Source of the DNA: Triops longicaudatus
Lineage: Eukaryota; Arthropoda; Branchiopoda; Notostraca; Triopsidae
Reading direction: 5' to 3'
Length of the DNA stretch: 64,000 bases
Assembly: GCA_022885665.1 (NCBI GenBank)
Contig: JAGQDJ010000184.1
Span: 1-64,000, forward strand
Position 1 is the stretch's first letter. Each line of letters begins with the position of its first letter. Under the pieces are notes generated by a model that saw nothing but the letters and a program-made list of their open reading frames with translations, ran no database searches and was not told the DNA's origin. Below are positions 50,184-62,581 of this stretch, piece by piece. Both the position numbers and the translations under genes were made by a program.

Positions 50184-52845
50184 TAATAAGTCAAGGTAAC
50201 GAGGCAAAAATTCTCAAAAATCCATTCAATACCCCAAAGAAGCAATATTAACGCTACGGAAAGATAAGTCTTTTTACAGTTCTAGTGAAAATTACAAACA
50301 TTTCATGAGGCTAAAATTTTACTTGTATTATAAGGTGAGGTTCGAAGTAAAATTTATCAGGCTTGGTTGTCTTTCGCTTAGACGAAACTAACAGGAAATA
50401 GATCTCTTAGAACTATCTTGAAGAATTCTTTTAAATCTATTTTGAAGAATCCTTTGAAATTTCTTCTATACTTACATAAAAAGGCTTTCAATATCAATTC
50501 AGTGTTGAAACATCAAAGCTACACAAGAACTACTGTACGATAAAACTGCTGCATTTATATGACAAATAAGTTCTGGTACAAAATCCCTAGCTAAATTGTT
50601 AATTCTTGTCGCGGAACTCTTACGCTAGTTGGATATCCCAACTTTTCGTCATCCGTATTTGCAAATGCCCTGATATCTTTTTAAATTAATGCTATTGATA
50701 AAATTTACAAAAGTCTTTCAAACAATATGTAACATGTGTATTTAGACATTCCATTATTGGACCCTTTCTTATTTCGTAATATTTCTCACATCTTTATTCG
50801 CTTTTAAATTTCCTCGACCGAAGTAAGCAAATTTGATCCATATTTGCGCATATACGTGCAACCTTGCTAGTGATATAATCCATTCAGGTGATAAATGAAT
50901 GTGTAGTGTAGCGGGACACCGTTTTCGGGGAGTGGGGTGTGGGGGTGGCGTCAAAGGGTCCCAGAGGACTTTCTGTTATCTTGAACTTATGAAATTTCGA
51001 AATAAGCGGCGCGTTCTGGTCATCTGCATGCGATCTTCGGACGTGAGATCCTGCTTTTGTGATGCGTGGGCCTTATTAGGTTTTCTGACCGTTTTATTAC
51101 CACAAGTCAGTTATACACAATTCCCTTAAGACGATGTCTTCTCATTTCTTTTGTTATTATAACTCTCGTACCTTTATTTCTGTCACTTATCCCCTTGATG
51201 GGACTGGCCTATTACTTTGACCTTTTCGCTTTACACGTTTAGGTAAGCAAGGCTTTGACAATGGTAATTAGGTTAGCTTACATAACATTACTTAATGTAA
51301 TGGCGACTTAACGTTCAGGAAAATTAGTTCAATTATGGCAGTATTTTTTCTCCATCTAGCTTAGAGACAACATGACAAATACCTTGCCGGTACTCCAAAC
51401 CGATACAGGAACAACAAAACCAAGTTACCAAGGAACATTTCCTAATGCGTTAATCGGCTTACCCCACCAAGCGCCTAAAAAGCTGCAAACGCAACGATAT
51501 GTGTACTGCTTCGTCTCGTTTCATCTAATGATAGCTGACCAAAAAGTGTTTGTCTTCAAAAATTAACAAAGTGCCGGCTTTTTAAGACTTGGTGAACATG
51601 ATTTATCAGGTACAATAACCTTAAAGTGCCCTCAGGTACTTGAAATTCGTTCAACGAATCTACCCGAAAATTAAAATAAACATCAAACAGTTTGGAACAA
51701 TGTCGTTAATTATAAGCAAACAAAACATTTAAAAGAGAATATTTAAATGCAAAAAATGCACTTGTACGTAATTGCTCTAAGCATCCGAAGTGTTACAGTG
51801 AGTCTAGCGAATAATCAAAGTAATTCAATTCGGATCTGTTGGATTCTGTTATTTGTTGGATTGCAATGCACAATGATAGAAGAGTTTTTTTTTTTTTTTA
51901 AAAAAAACTGTGTTTTACTGTTAACATTCCTAAATATATTCAATAGATGTCATTGTATGAGTCTAGTTCACAAAACAATAAATGAAAAAGAATTATGAAG
52001 TACAAAAAATAGTTTTACTGTCTAATGCAGTGGCTTTACAACTTTTGGGTCCGCGGCTTTCCTTGTACTAGTTTGAACACGTCGCAGCTCCCCTCCGGCA
52101 TAAAGCCCCAAACAAAGCAGCACAAACGATCGTTGGTTGTCCTTAATTACGAGTATACTTTAATTAGTTCCCAGTTTAAAGATGAGTCTGATGTCGACTT
52201 ATTTGGCTTCCAAACTTAACTTGAATTTGACAAAATGCACGAATTTTACTTGTGAGCAAACTCAGTAAAAAGGAAGTGCTTGCTTTTCTATATTAGCTTT
52301 CAAATCTCGGTTCAGTACTGAAAATTGCAGCTCGTAGTTTCTTTTCAAAATTCATTAGCGACCTGTACTTCGTTTTAATTGGTGCTAAAACAGAAAATCC
52401 TGCCTTGGAAAAAGTTGTCACAAAAGGAATAAAAAATCGAAGGACCCTCGTCACTGTTTCGAGGTACTCTTGCTAAACCGAGAACAAGAATTCTGACAGC
52501 AGTGAGTGGCGCTGAACTCAGATTCTAGCCCTTTCTGGATTGACGAGACTTATAAGTCCCGGATTGTTTGGAATCGATTGTACTAGTTTCAGAACACTTG
52601 CAGCCTTATAGAATTAATCCAGTGCTCAAGCATACTTTCATTTTTCGAGAACGTTTCTCAGTTCCGTGGAGTAAAATTTTTAGAATTCGTAAATGTTATA
52701 ATGCTGGGGTAAACGTGGTTATAAACGCCATGGTTAATAATGAAGTTTTCGTCACATTGCTATTGCAGGCGCCTCTGGTTTTCATTGCCGTTGGAGTTTA
52801 TCTGTACCTCTCATCATCGGGAAATCGGGAGCGTAGGACGCGCGA

Positions 52846-55200
52846 ATGTCGCCAAGGAAATCAAGGATGTTACTCTCGCCGAGCCATAACGGGAAAAATC
52901 TCCCTGCAGTAACCTTTCTGCTGCTGATATACGGCTTACAATCATCGTTGGCATACCCACCGAATCCAAGTAATCATTTCCCGCATGTTCAAATTCGCTT
53001 TTCGTAACCCAGAATTTTTATACCAATGGTGTAAACGAATTACCCACGAGGAATAACAAGTTGCACTGAAATTACTGTCCTTGGGCAGTAATATTACTGC
53101 TCAGAGGGAAAAATTGCGTTTCTGGAAAACATCTATTGTGAAGTGGTTTAGGCCGTGAAAGCGTGCTACTGGAAGATTGGTATGTCAAGGGACGGATTGG
53201 CTTGCCAGCGGCCCATAAGAAATTTTCGAGACTGGCCCCACTGAACTTAGCAAACGTTTTTACGAGTAAGAAAGCCCAAGGCTATTTATGTGGGATTTTT
53301 TCACTGGAGACACGTGACGCCACTAACGTTGCTTGCGTGTACCTATTTATGGTCAATTTCCTTGGTGTAGAAAGCTTGTGTTACGTTATGATAGTTATTA
53401 GATTAGTAAAATATAATTAGCTATAACCTTACAAGTACCGAGAATTTCTGCTTGATGAAGAATTAACTCCGTGGCCGACCATTACCAATTATAGCACGCC
53501 ATCTACCATAACACGCTATCGTTTTTACTACAACAGAACCATTATATGAGGTTAGGGTCACCAGGAGCTTTTGGTCACACTTGGATAGAAAATTTCAATA
53601 TTTCTGGAACAATATATTAAATGCTTCTAAGAAAGGAGTATTTAGAAGAAATGAGACAACCTACCCAGACTGGTTGACCATAGTAACGAGGTAAGCAGTA
53701 AAGTGTAATAAGATATTGGAATTAAAGATGCATAAGACAAAAACATTGAAAATGAGATAAGTTTCCTCGTCTTTAAAACGTCTCATTTCGGTTAGTAAGA
53801 ATGATATTTTGCATCCTCAGTCAGCGTTTTTGTTCACTTGTCAGCGTGGAAGGCTGAAAACAACCAAATTGCAGCGCCATCTCGAGAAAGAGTGGTAGTT
53901 AGGCGCCTCTTTTACGACGCCGTCTCGTTGGTCGAATCATGCCGGAGCGAACAAGGTTCTCCCGGCCACGCTGTCAAGCGAGATCAATCTGACTACAATA
54001 CCTCCGTTTTGCCCCTCCGTGGTCGGTAAGGTATCCATGCTACAAACTAGATGTAGCAATTTAGGTTCACCCGGTTACGCTGTCTAGCGAAGACCGCGTG
54101 ACCAAAATTGTCGTACGCTTCCCCCCTTTTGTGTTGCTTTACGGTACGCAAAACTAAGCCGGAGCAAAGCAGGATTCCCCGGCCACACTACTGAGTGAAG
54201 GCTAGGGATCTACACCTATGTACTTATTTGTGTATCGCTTACGTTTTTCGAACTCTTAGACAGGCTGTAGCTAGGTGGGTTCGTCCGACCACGTTGTCGA
54301 GCTATTATCGCATGACTGAAATGTCTTTAACTCATTACTTTATGTTCGTTACGTTATACTACAAAGTTTTCTTTGGTGATTCTGTTACTAGGAAGTGAGA
54401 CAACAAACATCCTTGGCTTGGACTGGCCACACACCTTCTTCACGCTGACAAAATGTTTGCCGAATCTCACGCCATCTCTAGTAGGAAGCCAAAGATTTGC
54501 TCGATCCACCTCGCAGTATTTGACCAGAAAGAAACCAGTCATTGAAGAAGCAACAGGTAAACTGCCGTTGACGGACGATGACGGAATGCCGTCATGCGGG
54601 AAGATTCCTTGCGAATCGTATTGGCTTGCGTTACTGGAGCGTTCTGGACCTAACATGAAAATTGATCCCACAACAGAGGAGTCCCCAAAACAGAATCCTG
54701 TAGAGTTCAATAAGCGATTCGATGGTCGTGCAGTGGACTGCCCATCCTTAATACGTCAGATAGAATTTTTGACCAAAAAAGCAACTCGGCCGAGCTTGCA
54801 ACAACAGAATCCCATTGGTGCTCAACCAGCCTTTGCAGCAAAACGCACGACCGGGCCGAAGAGAATGATTTACGGGCGTGGGTGGGAGCCTGAATTACTG
54901 GGAGCTCGGGGTAACATGGGTTCCGAGTTCTTAGGGAAGAGATTCCACCCTATGGGCTCCGAGTTCTTAGGCAAAAGAAACATGGGAAGCGAATTTTTGG
55001 GCAAAAGAGACCCCATGGGTTCTGAGTTCTTGGGTAAGCGTGGTCCTATGCCTGAAATGATTGTCAAACGCCCCTGGGCAGAAGTTGGCATGAAGGAAGA
55101 TTGGGTGGCGCTCCAACCGAGCAAGAAAATCATCGGCTCAGAGTTCTTGGGTAAACGCAACAACCAATTACTTAATGACAACACTAGTCAGCCTGAGTGA
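52846..55200 (+). CDS. EFLamide: GSEFLamide (arthropod EFLamide / TRH-ortholog) neuropeptide precursor
   Basis: Two exons, 52846-52969 and 54392-55200, 310 aa. Exon 1 starts at ATG after an in-frame TAG (12 bp upstream) and encodes a signal peptide (hydrophobic AVTFLLLIYGLQSSLA, cleavage about residue 36/37). The donor A|GTAATC leaves one base; the acceptor TGTTACTAG|GA supplies two, so the frame is kept. Exon 2 holds a Cys-containing spacer (Cys about 63, 110, 115, 158), dibasic sites, then five GSEFL-GKR units at about residues 218, 230, 240, 251 and 290. Gly is the amide donor and KR the convertase site, predicting MGSEFL-amide forms (NMGSEFLa, FHPMGSEFLa, DPMGSEFLa) and IIGSEFLa. The family is known from Homarus and other arthropods and considered orthologous to TRH. 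A TTG-initiated reading upstream in exon 2 is not the start. Confidence 0.95.
53938..54310 (+). repeat. Degenerate GC-rich repeats in the GSEFLamide-gene intron
   Basis: Four copies about 95-120 bp apart: GCCGGAGCGAACAAGGTTCT at 53942 followed by CCCGGCCACGCTGTCAAGCG, then CACCCGGTTACGCTGTCTAG (54070), GCCGGAGCAAAGCAGGATTC with CCCGGCCACAC (54159), and GTAGCTAGGTGGGTTCGTCC with GACCACGTTGTCGAG (54267). Same family as the clusters at 30.1-30.6 and 36.2-36.9 kb. Confidence 0.6.
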
Positions 55201-55672
55201 GACGACAACAAAGCGAAAAGAACAAAAATGCTTTTACGAAAAATGATAAAGTACATATCCGATTCAGTGAACTGTACAGATTGATGACAAAAGGTCTATA
55301 CATTTTATTTTACCTTGCGGAATTAATGAAAAAATAGCTTTCCGTTTCCAGAAATGTAATCGATTAAGTTTGTGGGACGGGTTTTATCAATTATGCAATC
55401 GTAACCAGAAAAACGGAGTGGTTTAAAAGCAGTGATTGCTGTTGCAGTATTGTTACTCGAAATGGGAGTTTAGAATTCGTTGTCAAAATAACCGCGCAAT
55501 CAAATACATTTCTTGCCTAATTAAAGTGTAATGCAAAGTGGAAATATATTATAGTGCTGTCTTTCATTAAGCGCAAACTTGTGGCTGGAACAACCTCATT
55601 AATACAGATATTTTATTTCCCCTTTCTACGCTAAAATATGGCTCTTATGTTTCTAAAACTTTCTGCTAGGCA

Positions 55673-55678
55673 AATAAA
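55673..55678 (+). terminator. Candidate polyadenylation signal of the GSEFLamide gene
   Basis: AATAAA about 470 bp after the stop codon, followed by GT-containing sequence. Use is inferred. Confidence 0.45.
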
Positions 55679-58111
55679 GCAGTGCACGACGCTCTTGGGG
55701 AAATGATCTAGTTCGTGCAAATGAATGCGCATGGTCAAGAAAGGTACAACTGGGAAACAGAAGAACAGAACTTGAGCTCATAAATTAGTAGCGCGAAGTA
55801 TTGCGGTAAATCCGTGAACTGGGAAGACTGACGCGTTTGCATGACGGTGTCGATTTCAACAATGAAGTCCCTAAGGCGCGAATACCATGCTTGAAGACGG
55901 AAATGTATCCTTGCCATCAGACCAAGCAGCCATTAAATCTTAAAGTGTTTTTATTGTGTTTTCCTATACAAAACTCGCCCTTAGTTCCAAAGCAAAAAGG
56001 AATTACCTCTCAAGGCGTGTTTGCCGTAGATCTACTTAGGTATGGGACTATTGCTTTTATGGCCAGTTATCCTTTTAAATCATGTATACCATGCGTTCAT
56101 ATGTAGAATCGTCCTTACTGCTAAGCCACAAGGCGTGTTTTCAACGGTTAACAGGTGGTTTAATAAAGACTTTCAACTAATTCGAAACTTTTAGATTTAT
56201 CAGTAAAAAATATTCGTAAAACGCATAGAAGAAATTTGAACTATTCACGGAATGCCTAGCCATTGTGGCATTGTGGCGAATGTTGCGTGGGCCGGCGCTA
56301 GAAAATTCCTTTTTTGGGGGCAGGGGCTTTCTTAGTACTCATAATATTAAAGGGTTTAGTCGGGGCGTACTTAAAATTTCCGCATGGGCCGCTGACAAGC
56401 TAGTCCGCTCCTGGAATTATTTACTGCCCTTAAGTAGACAAAAATAATTTAGAGCCACTGAATTGCAAGCGAAGCTAGTATGGTTAGTGATTTACTTTTA
56501 CCTGAAGAACAGTAGCTTGAAAGTGACGAAAGCGAGTCAGCAAAAGCAGAAGCACTCCGATAAATTACAGTGTTAACGGGGCATGAATACACATGTCACG
56601 TAAAATCTGTGAATTTTATTACCTAGCTTCTGGCTTAATCGGCCACTCCAGCTTCTGGCGGTGTTGATTAGGACATAAAGAAATGTCAGTGGTATGACAG
56701 GTATAACAGATGCAATAAAGGTAACAAATTACACTCATTCATATTCAACTGGTAGTCCGTTTTCTTGAACCGTGCTACCTTGAGGTCATTCTTATTACAA
56801 AATTTACGAAATCACTTATAAACACAACACCGACAGTGCAAAATACAAATATAATCCAAAAAATAATAAATGTTTTGTGATTAAAGACGTTAGGGCAGTT
56901 TTTATGGACACTTGAACTCGCTTATGCTTACTATTATAAATTTAACATTTTAGGTGGGGGGAGGGGAGTAAAACCCCTACACCCTCCTGGACACGGGGGT
57001 GACAGGCGAAAACATGCCACCCGTTTTCTTTTTTAAAAAAAGATAGCTAACTTAGACATTATTGAATATCTTGATTAATCGTCAATCATTCCACACACGT
57101 CTATTACTAAGAGTGTCCAGCGGTATGCGCCATGACTGTGGTTTTTTACAGACACAAGAAAACTTTTGTTCAAAAGTTGTGGTTTTTGTTACTTTCGCGT
57201 CACGTTACTTTTGACCCGAGTCTCCTCTGTTGAAAGTCGGATGAGTCATTTCGAAGTAATTGTGCTTAGAGTCGACCTTGAATTGAAAGACTCCGAAGAA
57301 ATAAGTAAAAAATGACTGATACAATTTTAAAAGAGATACTTGCGCTATAAAATCCATGAATGTGGTGATGTAAAGGAAAACTGCAGTTTTTAAATTCGCG
57401 TCAAATTGTAATCACGTCAAAAACACTCGTACAAGAAAATAGTCTTTGGAATGAATTCAGTACATTCAGCGAATACTAATCTCGTCCTTGAAATTTTTCC
57501 AAACGAGGAAGTTTATTTCCTTGGTGCCCGAAGCTTGCATCCTGTTTAGTTTAACCTAATTTGGAAAGTACGAAAAAATGCGTTCTCAGCACTGTCTTGT
57601 GTAGAAGCTCTAAAAAGTTTCTACCCACACTTAGCTGTATACGAGATTATCACCATGTTTGCCATTTATAAAGCCACCATGATTTGTCAGACTTCCTCTT
57701 CCCTACAGCCCAAACATATACGATTGACTCGCTACAAGTCTTTCAACCATGATTTTGAGGTTTGTTGTAACTTTTATACAAAATCTGGTTCTCCATGACG
57801 CACTAAACTCAATATTTCAATATAATAAAAAAGACCTGTAACGGCGGCTACCCTAATTATCCCTGTAGGGTCATAACTTACCTTTCTGTGAGAAACCTTA
57901 TGGCAAAATACCCATATAGAACGAGGAAACGAAGCTCAAACCTGACTAAGGAATTTTAAGTAAAGATAGTGGTCAACAGATGGCATAGGAATGCACTTAA
58001 AGTCTAAAATTTGTTGTTTACACTGCCGGTCTGCATTGCAGGGGATCGGTCGTGCGGTAAGTCAAGAGTCTTTGGCCCCAGCATCCGCACAAAGTAAGTG
58101 AATTTCAAACT
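55679..58111. other. Intergenic region upstream of the CRTAP-like gene
   Basis: Includes a copy of the 1744-1887 repeat family (56922-57010). The CRTAP-like promoter must be close to 58112. No coding exon recognised. Confidence 0.45.
56922..57010. mobile_element. Partial second copy of the 1744-1887 element family
   Basis: TTATGCTTACTATTATAAAT followed by TTAACATTTTAGGTGGGGGG and AAACCCCTACACCCTCCTGG matches the right half of the element in fusilli intron 3 (TATGCTTACGATTATGAGGT ... AACCCCTATACTCCCCCTGG). The left half is absent. Confidence 0.55.
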
Positions 58112-61100
58112 ATGAAGTGTGCGTCGACCTTGTGCCTAATTAGCATTGGCTTGCTACTAGCATTTCAACCCATTTTCGGCTCCAACGCCACCCAACCCGA
58201 CCCCGACGCCTTGGTCGACAATGAAGAGAACAGCATCATTGTTGATTTCCCGGCCGTTTCTTCTGACGATAAACCGGTAACCGAAGACCCCTTACTCTCA
58301 GACATTGGTAACCTTAACAATGAAATCTCACACGACGTCGACACCGGCGTTAAGCCAAGCGAAATCTCCAACGAAGTAACGGCTGTCGAAGTCGATCCCG
58401 TTCCCAGTAGCGAAAAACCCGTCGTAGTCGCTAAAGATGTCATCAAAACGTACGACATGTTCTACTCCGAAGGCGTGAAAGCCTACTTAGACGAAAACTG
58501 GGAAACTTGCATCAAGAATATGAATGCAGCCTTGGAAGATTACAAGTTCTACCGGTCGGTCCAAGTTGGCTGCCGCCTCAAATGCGTCCAAGAAGAACCC
58601 CAAGTCTCTTTAGTCCCTAATACGTTGCCTACCATGCAATTTTTTGAAAAACTAGTCAAGCAGACCCATTGCTTGCTGAAGTGCAAGAAAAACTTGCTGA
58701 AAGACCGCGCTGAAATCGTCGACCAGCAAGTCAACCGCGATTTCGAGAATCTTGTTCCTTATGACTATCTCCAGTTATGCTATTTCAAGGTACAACACCC
58801 TCTTAAAAGTCCAATTGAACCTAACAAAGTATCTCTGATTTTCGGGCAAGACAAAATAGATAAAATTTCGCTCATTTTCATTTTTTAATGTTTTTTTCGT
58901 TTCATATTAAAATATATATATAAATATAAAAAATTTCAAATGTTGGAAAATAAATTTCAGAGTTAGAAATTTATGTTTAGTTAAGATGGTTTTCACTAAT
59001 TTATATTCTAAGATTCATAATTAGTGTATTTTTATTTATTTTTTTTTTTCGATTAGTTTATTATTGATTTTTTTTCATTTGGTTTATTTTTGTCTTTCCA
59101 CTTAGTTTATTTTTTAGTTTTTAATTGTTGAATGTTGATTTTTTTTAGTTTCTAGGATGCTAATTATGTCATTGAATTCAATTTAGTTGAACGACCTTCA
59201 GAAAGCGGCTTCTGCTGCGTACACGTTCCTTATCCAGAATCGTGAGCACGAAGTGATGAAAGAGAATTTGCGGTTTTATCTGACGCTTCCTAGCGTTGAA
59301 GAGAACGCGGTTGTGAATTTGGAGACGAAGGTATTATTTTTTTAGCAATTTTTTATGTAATTGTCGTTATTAACATACTTTTGGTAACGTCATCCTCCCG
59401 CGCATTAGCCGTACATTGAAGCGTATATTCGTGGTGCTCAAGCATACCGTGAAGAAGATTACAGTCGTTGCTTGGGGTACATGGAATCGTCTCTGGAAAA
59501 CTACTTGGAAAGTGAAGAGGAGTGTCGTGCCCTTTGCGAAGGTCCTTTCGACCAAGGCTGGTTCCCGGATTTCGTTTCCAGCGTCGCCAGTAAAGATAAA
59601 CATAGCGCATTACTCTTCTTCCTGTCTATCCCTTTTTTCTTCCATATGCGCCCCCTTTCCGTTCACTTTCCTTTTCGACTTGCTTCCTTCCCCGTTTCAC
59701 AGTTGTTATCGTTCTAACAGTTCTTAACTGTAAAACAGATCACTTTACATTCACTCTCCGATGCAAGCTACGATGCCCAAGCAAGCTGAAAAACGTCAAC
59801 GGTCAAGTTTATGATGATCTCATGGCCAGTCATTATCATTATCTCCAATTTGCATACTTCCAAAGTAAGTGGACTGTCCTTGCTAGGCAATTATTTAACA
59901 AGAATAAAAATATACGACGTAAAAAGCATTAAATTTAAAATGAAGTCAAAGGTTTAAGTTAAAAATGTGGCTAAATACTTTTTCACCAATATAGTGTTAA
60001 AAAAGGAATCATATGACATTGCATAATTCCATTAGGGAATACCTGCTTTATATGGACTCAGGCGTTAGGTAATTTCGTTTCGTAATCTAATCAAAGAAAG
60101 CAAATTGGATTCGTAAATAGTAAGAGTAAATAGGAGCTAGATAACAGTTTAATACACTCTGGGCAAGAGTTTCGTTCCGTAACTTCTGTAATCAACTGTT
60201 ACTTTTCGCCTTATCTTGTAACTAAGCGATTTTTAAAATCAAAGTGACGGCCTATTGGCGGCTATATTTCATAACATTTCTTGGTGCTAGAAGGTCATTA
60301 TGCAAGTAAAATTAGTACAACCAGAATAGTATTTATAAACGGAACTTCACTTTCAATGTTGTATAGGTTAATAGAGCGAATTCAACTTGTTTGTACTATT
60401 TTCTTACGAACACTATCCTCTTTTATGATAACGTTACAGCATACTAGCTTAAGTTTAATTGCAACGTATAAGCTTGCACGTGAACTCGAGCTTAGCGTGA
60501 ATTTTGTGGTCAGTTCGATTAAACGGAACATCAGCAGTCTGTAACCAGAAAGATTAGCTGGCGGCCGACGAACTGTTTAATTCTTTCTTTTTTTTCAAAA
60601 AGTGAGTCATTTGTAATCTTTTCCTTTATCATGCGTGACTTTTTGGATATCTTAAACGATTGAATGGGTATGCTTGATAAAAAAAAAACGTATGAATGAA
60701 CCTTAGAAAGACATTTAACCAAAAGGAAGTGATAGTGACCAATACCTTTCTTACGTTATTTGTATCAGTTTTTTAACACATTGTAATATTCTGAAAAAAA
60801 AAATGATACTTAAATATCAACATGGTATACGCTCCCGTACCCGCATTTTATAGACTTGAACTTAGCTCGTTCATCGATTCGGAAGCAATGAGTTATGCCA
60901 AGTAGTTGAAAAGTAGTCAACCAATAAGTCTTTCGACAACTTTTTTGTGGTATAAGGCATAGCTTTTCGTCTCACAGTGAAAGTAGAGGGGACGTGTCGA
61001 TTTTAACTTCATGTGAAATGAACAAACATTACATAAGAAATTCCTTAAAATCTAATTTTGTAGATTTCGCGTAGAACATATGCGTTAAACTATTTTAATC

Positions 61101-62120
61101 GTTATGACTACTTTAAGTGCTAATAAAATAGACTGAGTGACAACTGAGAAAAAGTAAAGTATTACAATTTACCCAAGCCTTCTCGAGGAATGAGTGGGGG
61201 CATAGCGAAAAGCCCCGTGGACAAACCTGTATGACAAAGTTGGTGTTGCTCAGAAAAATCTAATCTTATAAGTATTATCTGTTATATTTTGTATCAGTTT
61301 TTATAAGCTGTTATTTTCATAAAAAGCAGGTACTATCGTATAGAGTTTTGTACATTGTGTCTCACCAGCTTTTAATGTAAGTGAGCGTGAAATGGATTTT
61401 GATGCTTCGCACAATCGAAGGAAGGAAAAAAAGTAAAAAGTCGAAAGTTTTAAAGTAAAAAGTTTTAGCGCTTTTATGATCAAAAGCTTTTCTTAAAGTC
61501 AGTTTTCGTAATAATGAGTAAGTTAGGGCTTATTTTATGCTCCGTCAAACTTAATTCAAGCGAAAATTTGAGGTCGAGTTGTAACAGTGGTGCTTAGCTT
61601 CTACTTAGGTGCTTAGAGTTTCTAACTGAACATCTGGTTTTAGATGGTGACACGCGTCGCGCCTGTGAAGCGGCTGCTTCCTATTTGTTATTCTTCCCTA
61701 ACGATTCTACCATGCTTAGCAACAAGGATTTCTATTTGCAGCAGGAAGGGGTCGATGCGACGTGGTTTCAAGCTCGACCGGTATGACAACGGTGTTTTCT
61801 ATTCCTTGGCAAAATTTCTCATTAATGTTTTATGGTTGTCTGAAATCCTAGGAGGCTATCAAGTATTTTGAAAGACAGCAAGCGGAACAAAACTTACTCT
61901 CTTATATCGAACGTAATTTCCAGTTCGACGAAGAAGACTTGAGCGAACCTGTCACCGTAGCTCCACAAGTATGAACCGACTCAAAAACAAAACAAAAGCA
62001 AAAACTTTTAATTTAAAAAAAAAGTCCGTTTCCTTTTAAAGCGTTGAGAAGTTCATTTTAAATGGAAAACACTTTCATTTTTCCTTTGTGTTTTGTTTTT
62101 AGGAGCCAAATGACGCGTGA
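58112..62120 (+). CDS. CRTAP: CRTAP/SC65-like leprecan-family protein (no dioxygenase domain)
   Basis: Seven exons: 58112-58789, 59187-59330, 59409-59589, 59739-59864, 61644-61780, 61852-61968, 62103-62120; 466 aa. A signal peptide (LCLISIGLLLAFQPIFG) is followed by an acidic linker of about 85 residues and leprecan TPR-like repeats: YDMFYSEGVKAYLDENWETC with CRLKC; DYLQLCYFKLNDLQKAASAA; PYIEAYIRGAQAYREEDYSR with CRALC; HYHYLQFAYFQNGDTRRACE. The paired CxxxC motifs are typical of CRTAP, SC65/P3H4 and the N-terminal half of prolyl 3-hydroxylases. The protein ends EPNDA without the 2-oxoglutarate/iron dioxygenase domain and without a KDEL-type signal. CRTAP works in the ER with P3H1 and cyclophilin B in 3-hydroxylation of procollagen. 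Human CRTAP is 401 aa and SC65 437. Which of the two is closer cannot be settled by eye. Confidence 0.93.
58894..59150 (+). repeat. T-rich low-complexity tract in CRTAP-like intron 1
   Basis: Almost pure A/T sequence with long T-runs and repeated TTTAGTTTATTTTT units; no other signal. Confidence 0.6.
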
Positions 62121-62581
62121 CTTTTTCGTGTCCTGATAAGCGCTGCTTGTTAAGTGAATAACTGAAGCAGCTAACTGTTTCCAGCTTCTTCGCAACAATA
62201 CTCTACCTTGTAGTGATTTTCTTCAGCTTTTCCAAGCAAAATGCAAGGTTGTTATGCGAAATTACGCGTCCAAAGCGCCATAATCTTGCTACCCCAACAA
62301 AATTGTGTTCCTTGTCGTGCCTTTTTATAGAAACACTGAAAAAAAAAATCTTTTATCAAAACTGTCTTAGTGCCAAAACCCCAAACAGTGCAGTTTGTTG
62401 TATGTACTTTGAAAATTTTATATACAATTTTTTGTGCATATATAAACGTGACTTATTTTTGCTTTCTGTTGCCTTTTAAGGAATGTAAACGAAATTGATG
62501 TCCTTCTGTGATGGGTTTATGGGAGGGAAGCGAAACACGAAACCAAGTTGACCTTCGACCTTTTCTGGAAGGTTCTAATCT

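Larger units (their letters stand above)
43126..52845. other. Gene-poor, transposon-rich interval (9.7 kb)
   Basis: AT-rich apart from GC-richer patches near 46230-46900 and 49430-49760 that show no recognisable gene. It contains several TIR elements of the pogo/Tigger type (47.9-48.9 and 50.0 kb). The promoters of the prostanoid receptor (left, minus) and the GSEFLamide gene (right, plus) must lie at its two ends. Open frames here (for example 45354-45653 minus) lack homology and proper starts. Confidence 0.5.

Noticed and set aside
54373..54391. Start of the GSEFLamide protein at a TTG codon in the array exon
   Set aside because: Not an ATG, and there is no convincing signal peptide. A canonical acceptor at 54391 and the in-phase signal-peptide exon at 52846 explain the data better.
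54870..55184. Minus-strand repetitive frame opposite the GSEFLamide units
   Set aside because: Reverse complement of the peptide array; the sense strand has the signal peptide, processing sites and amidation Gly.
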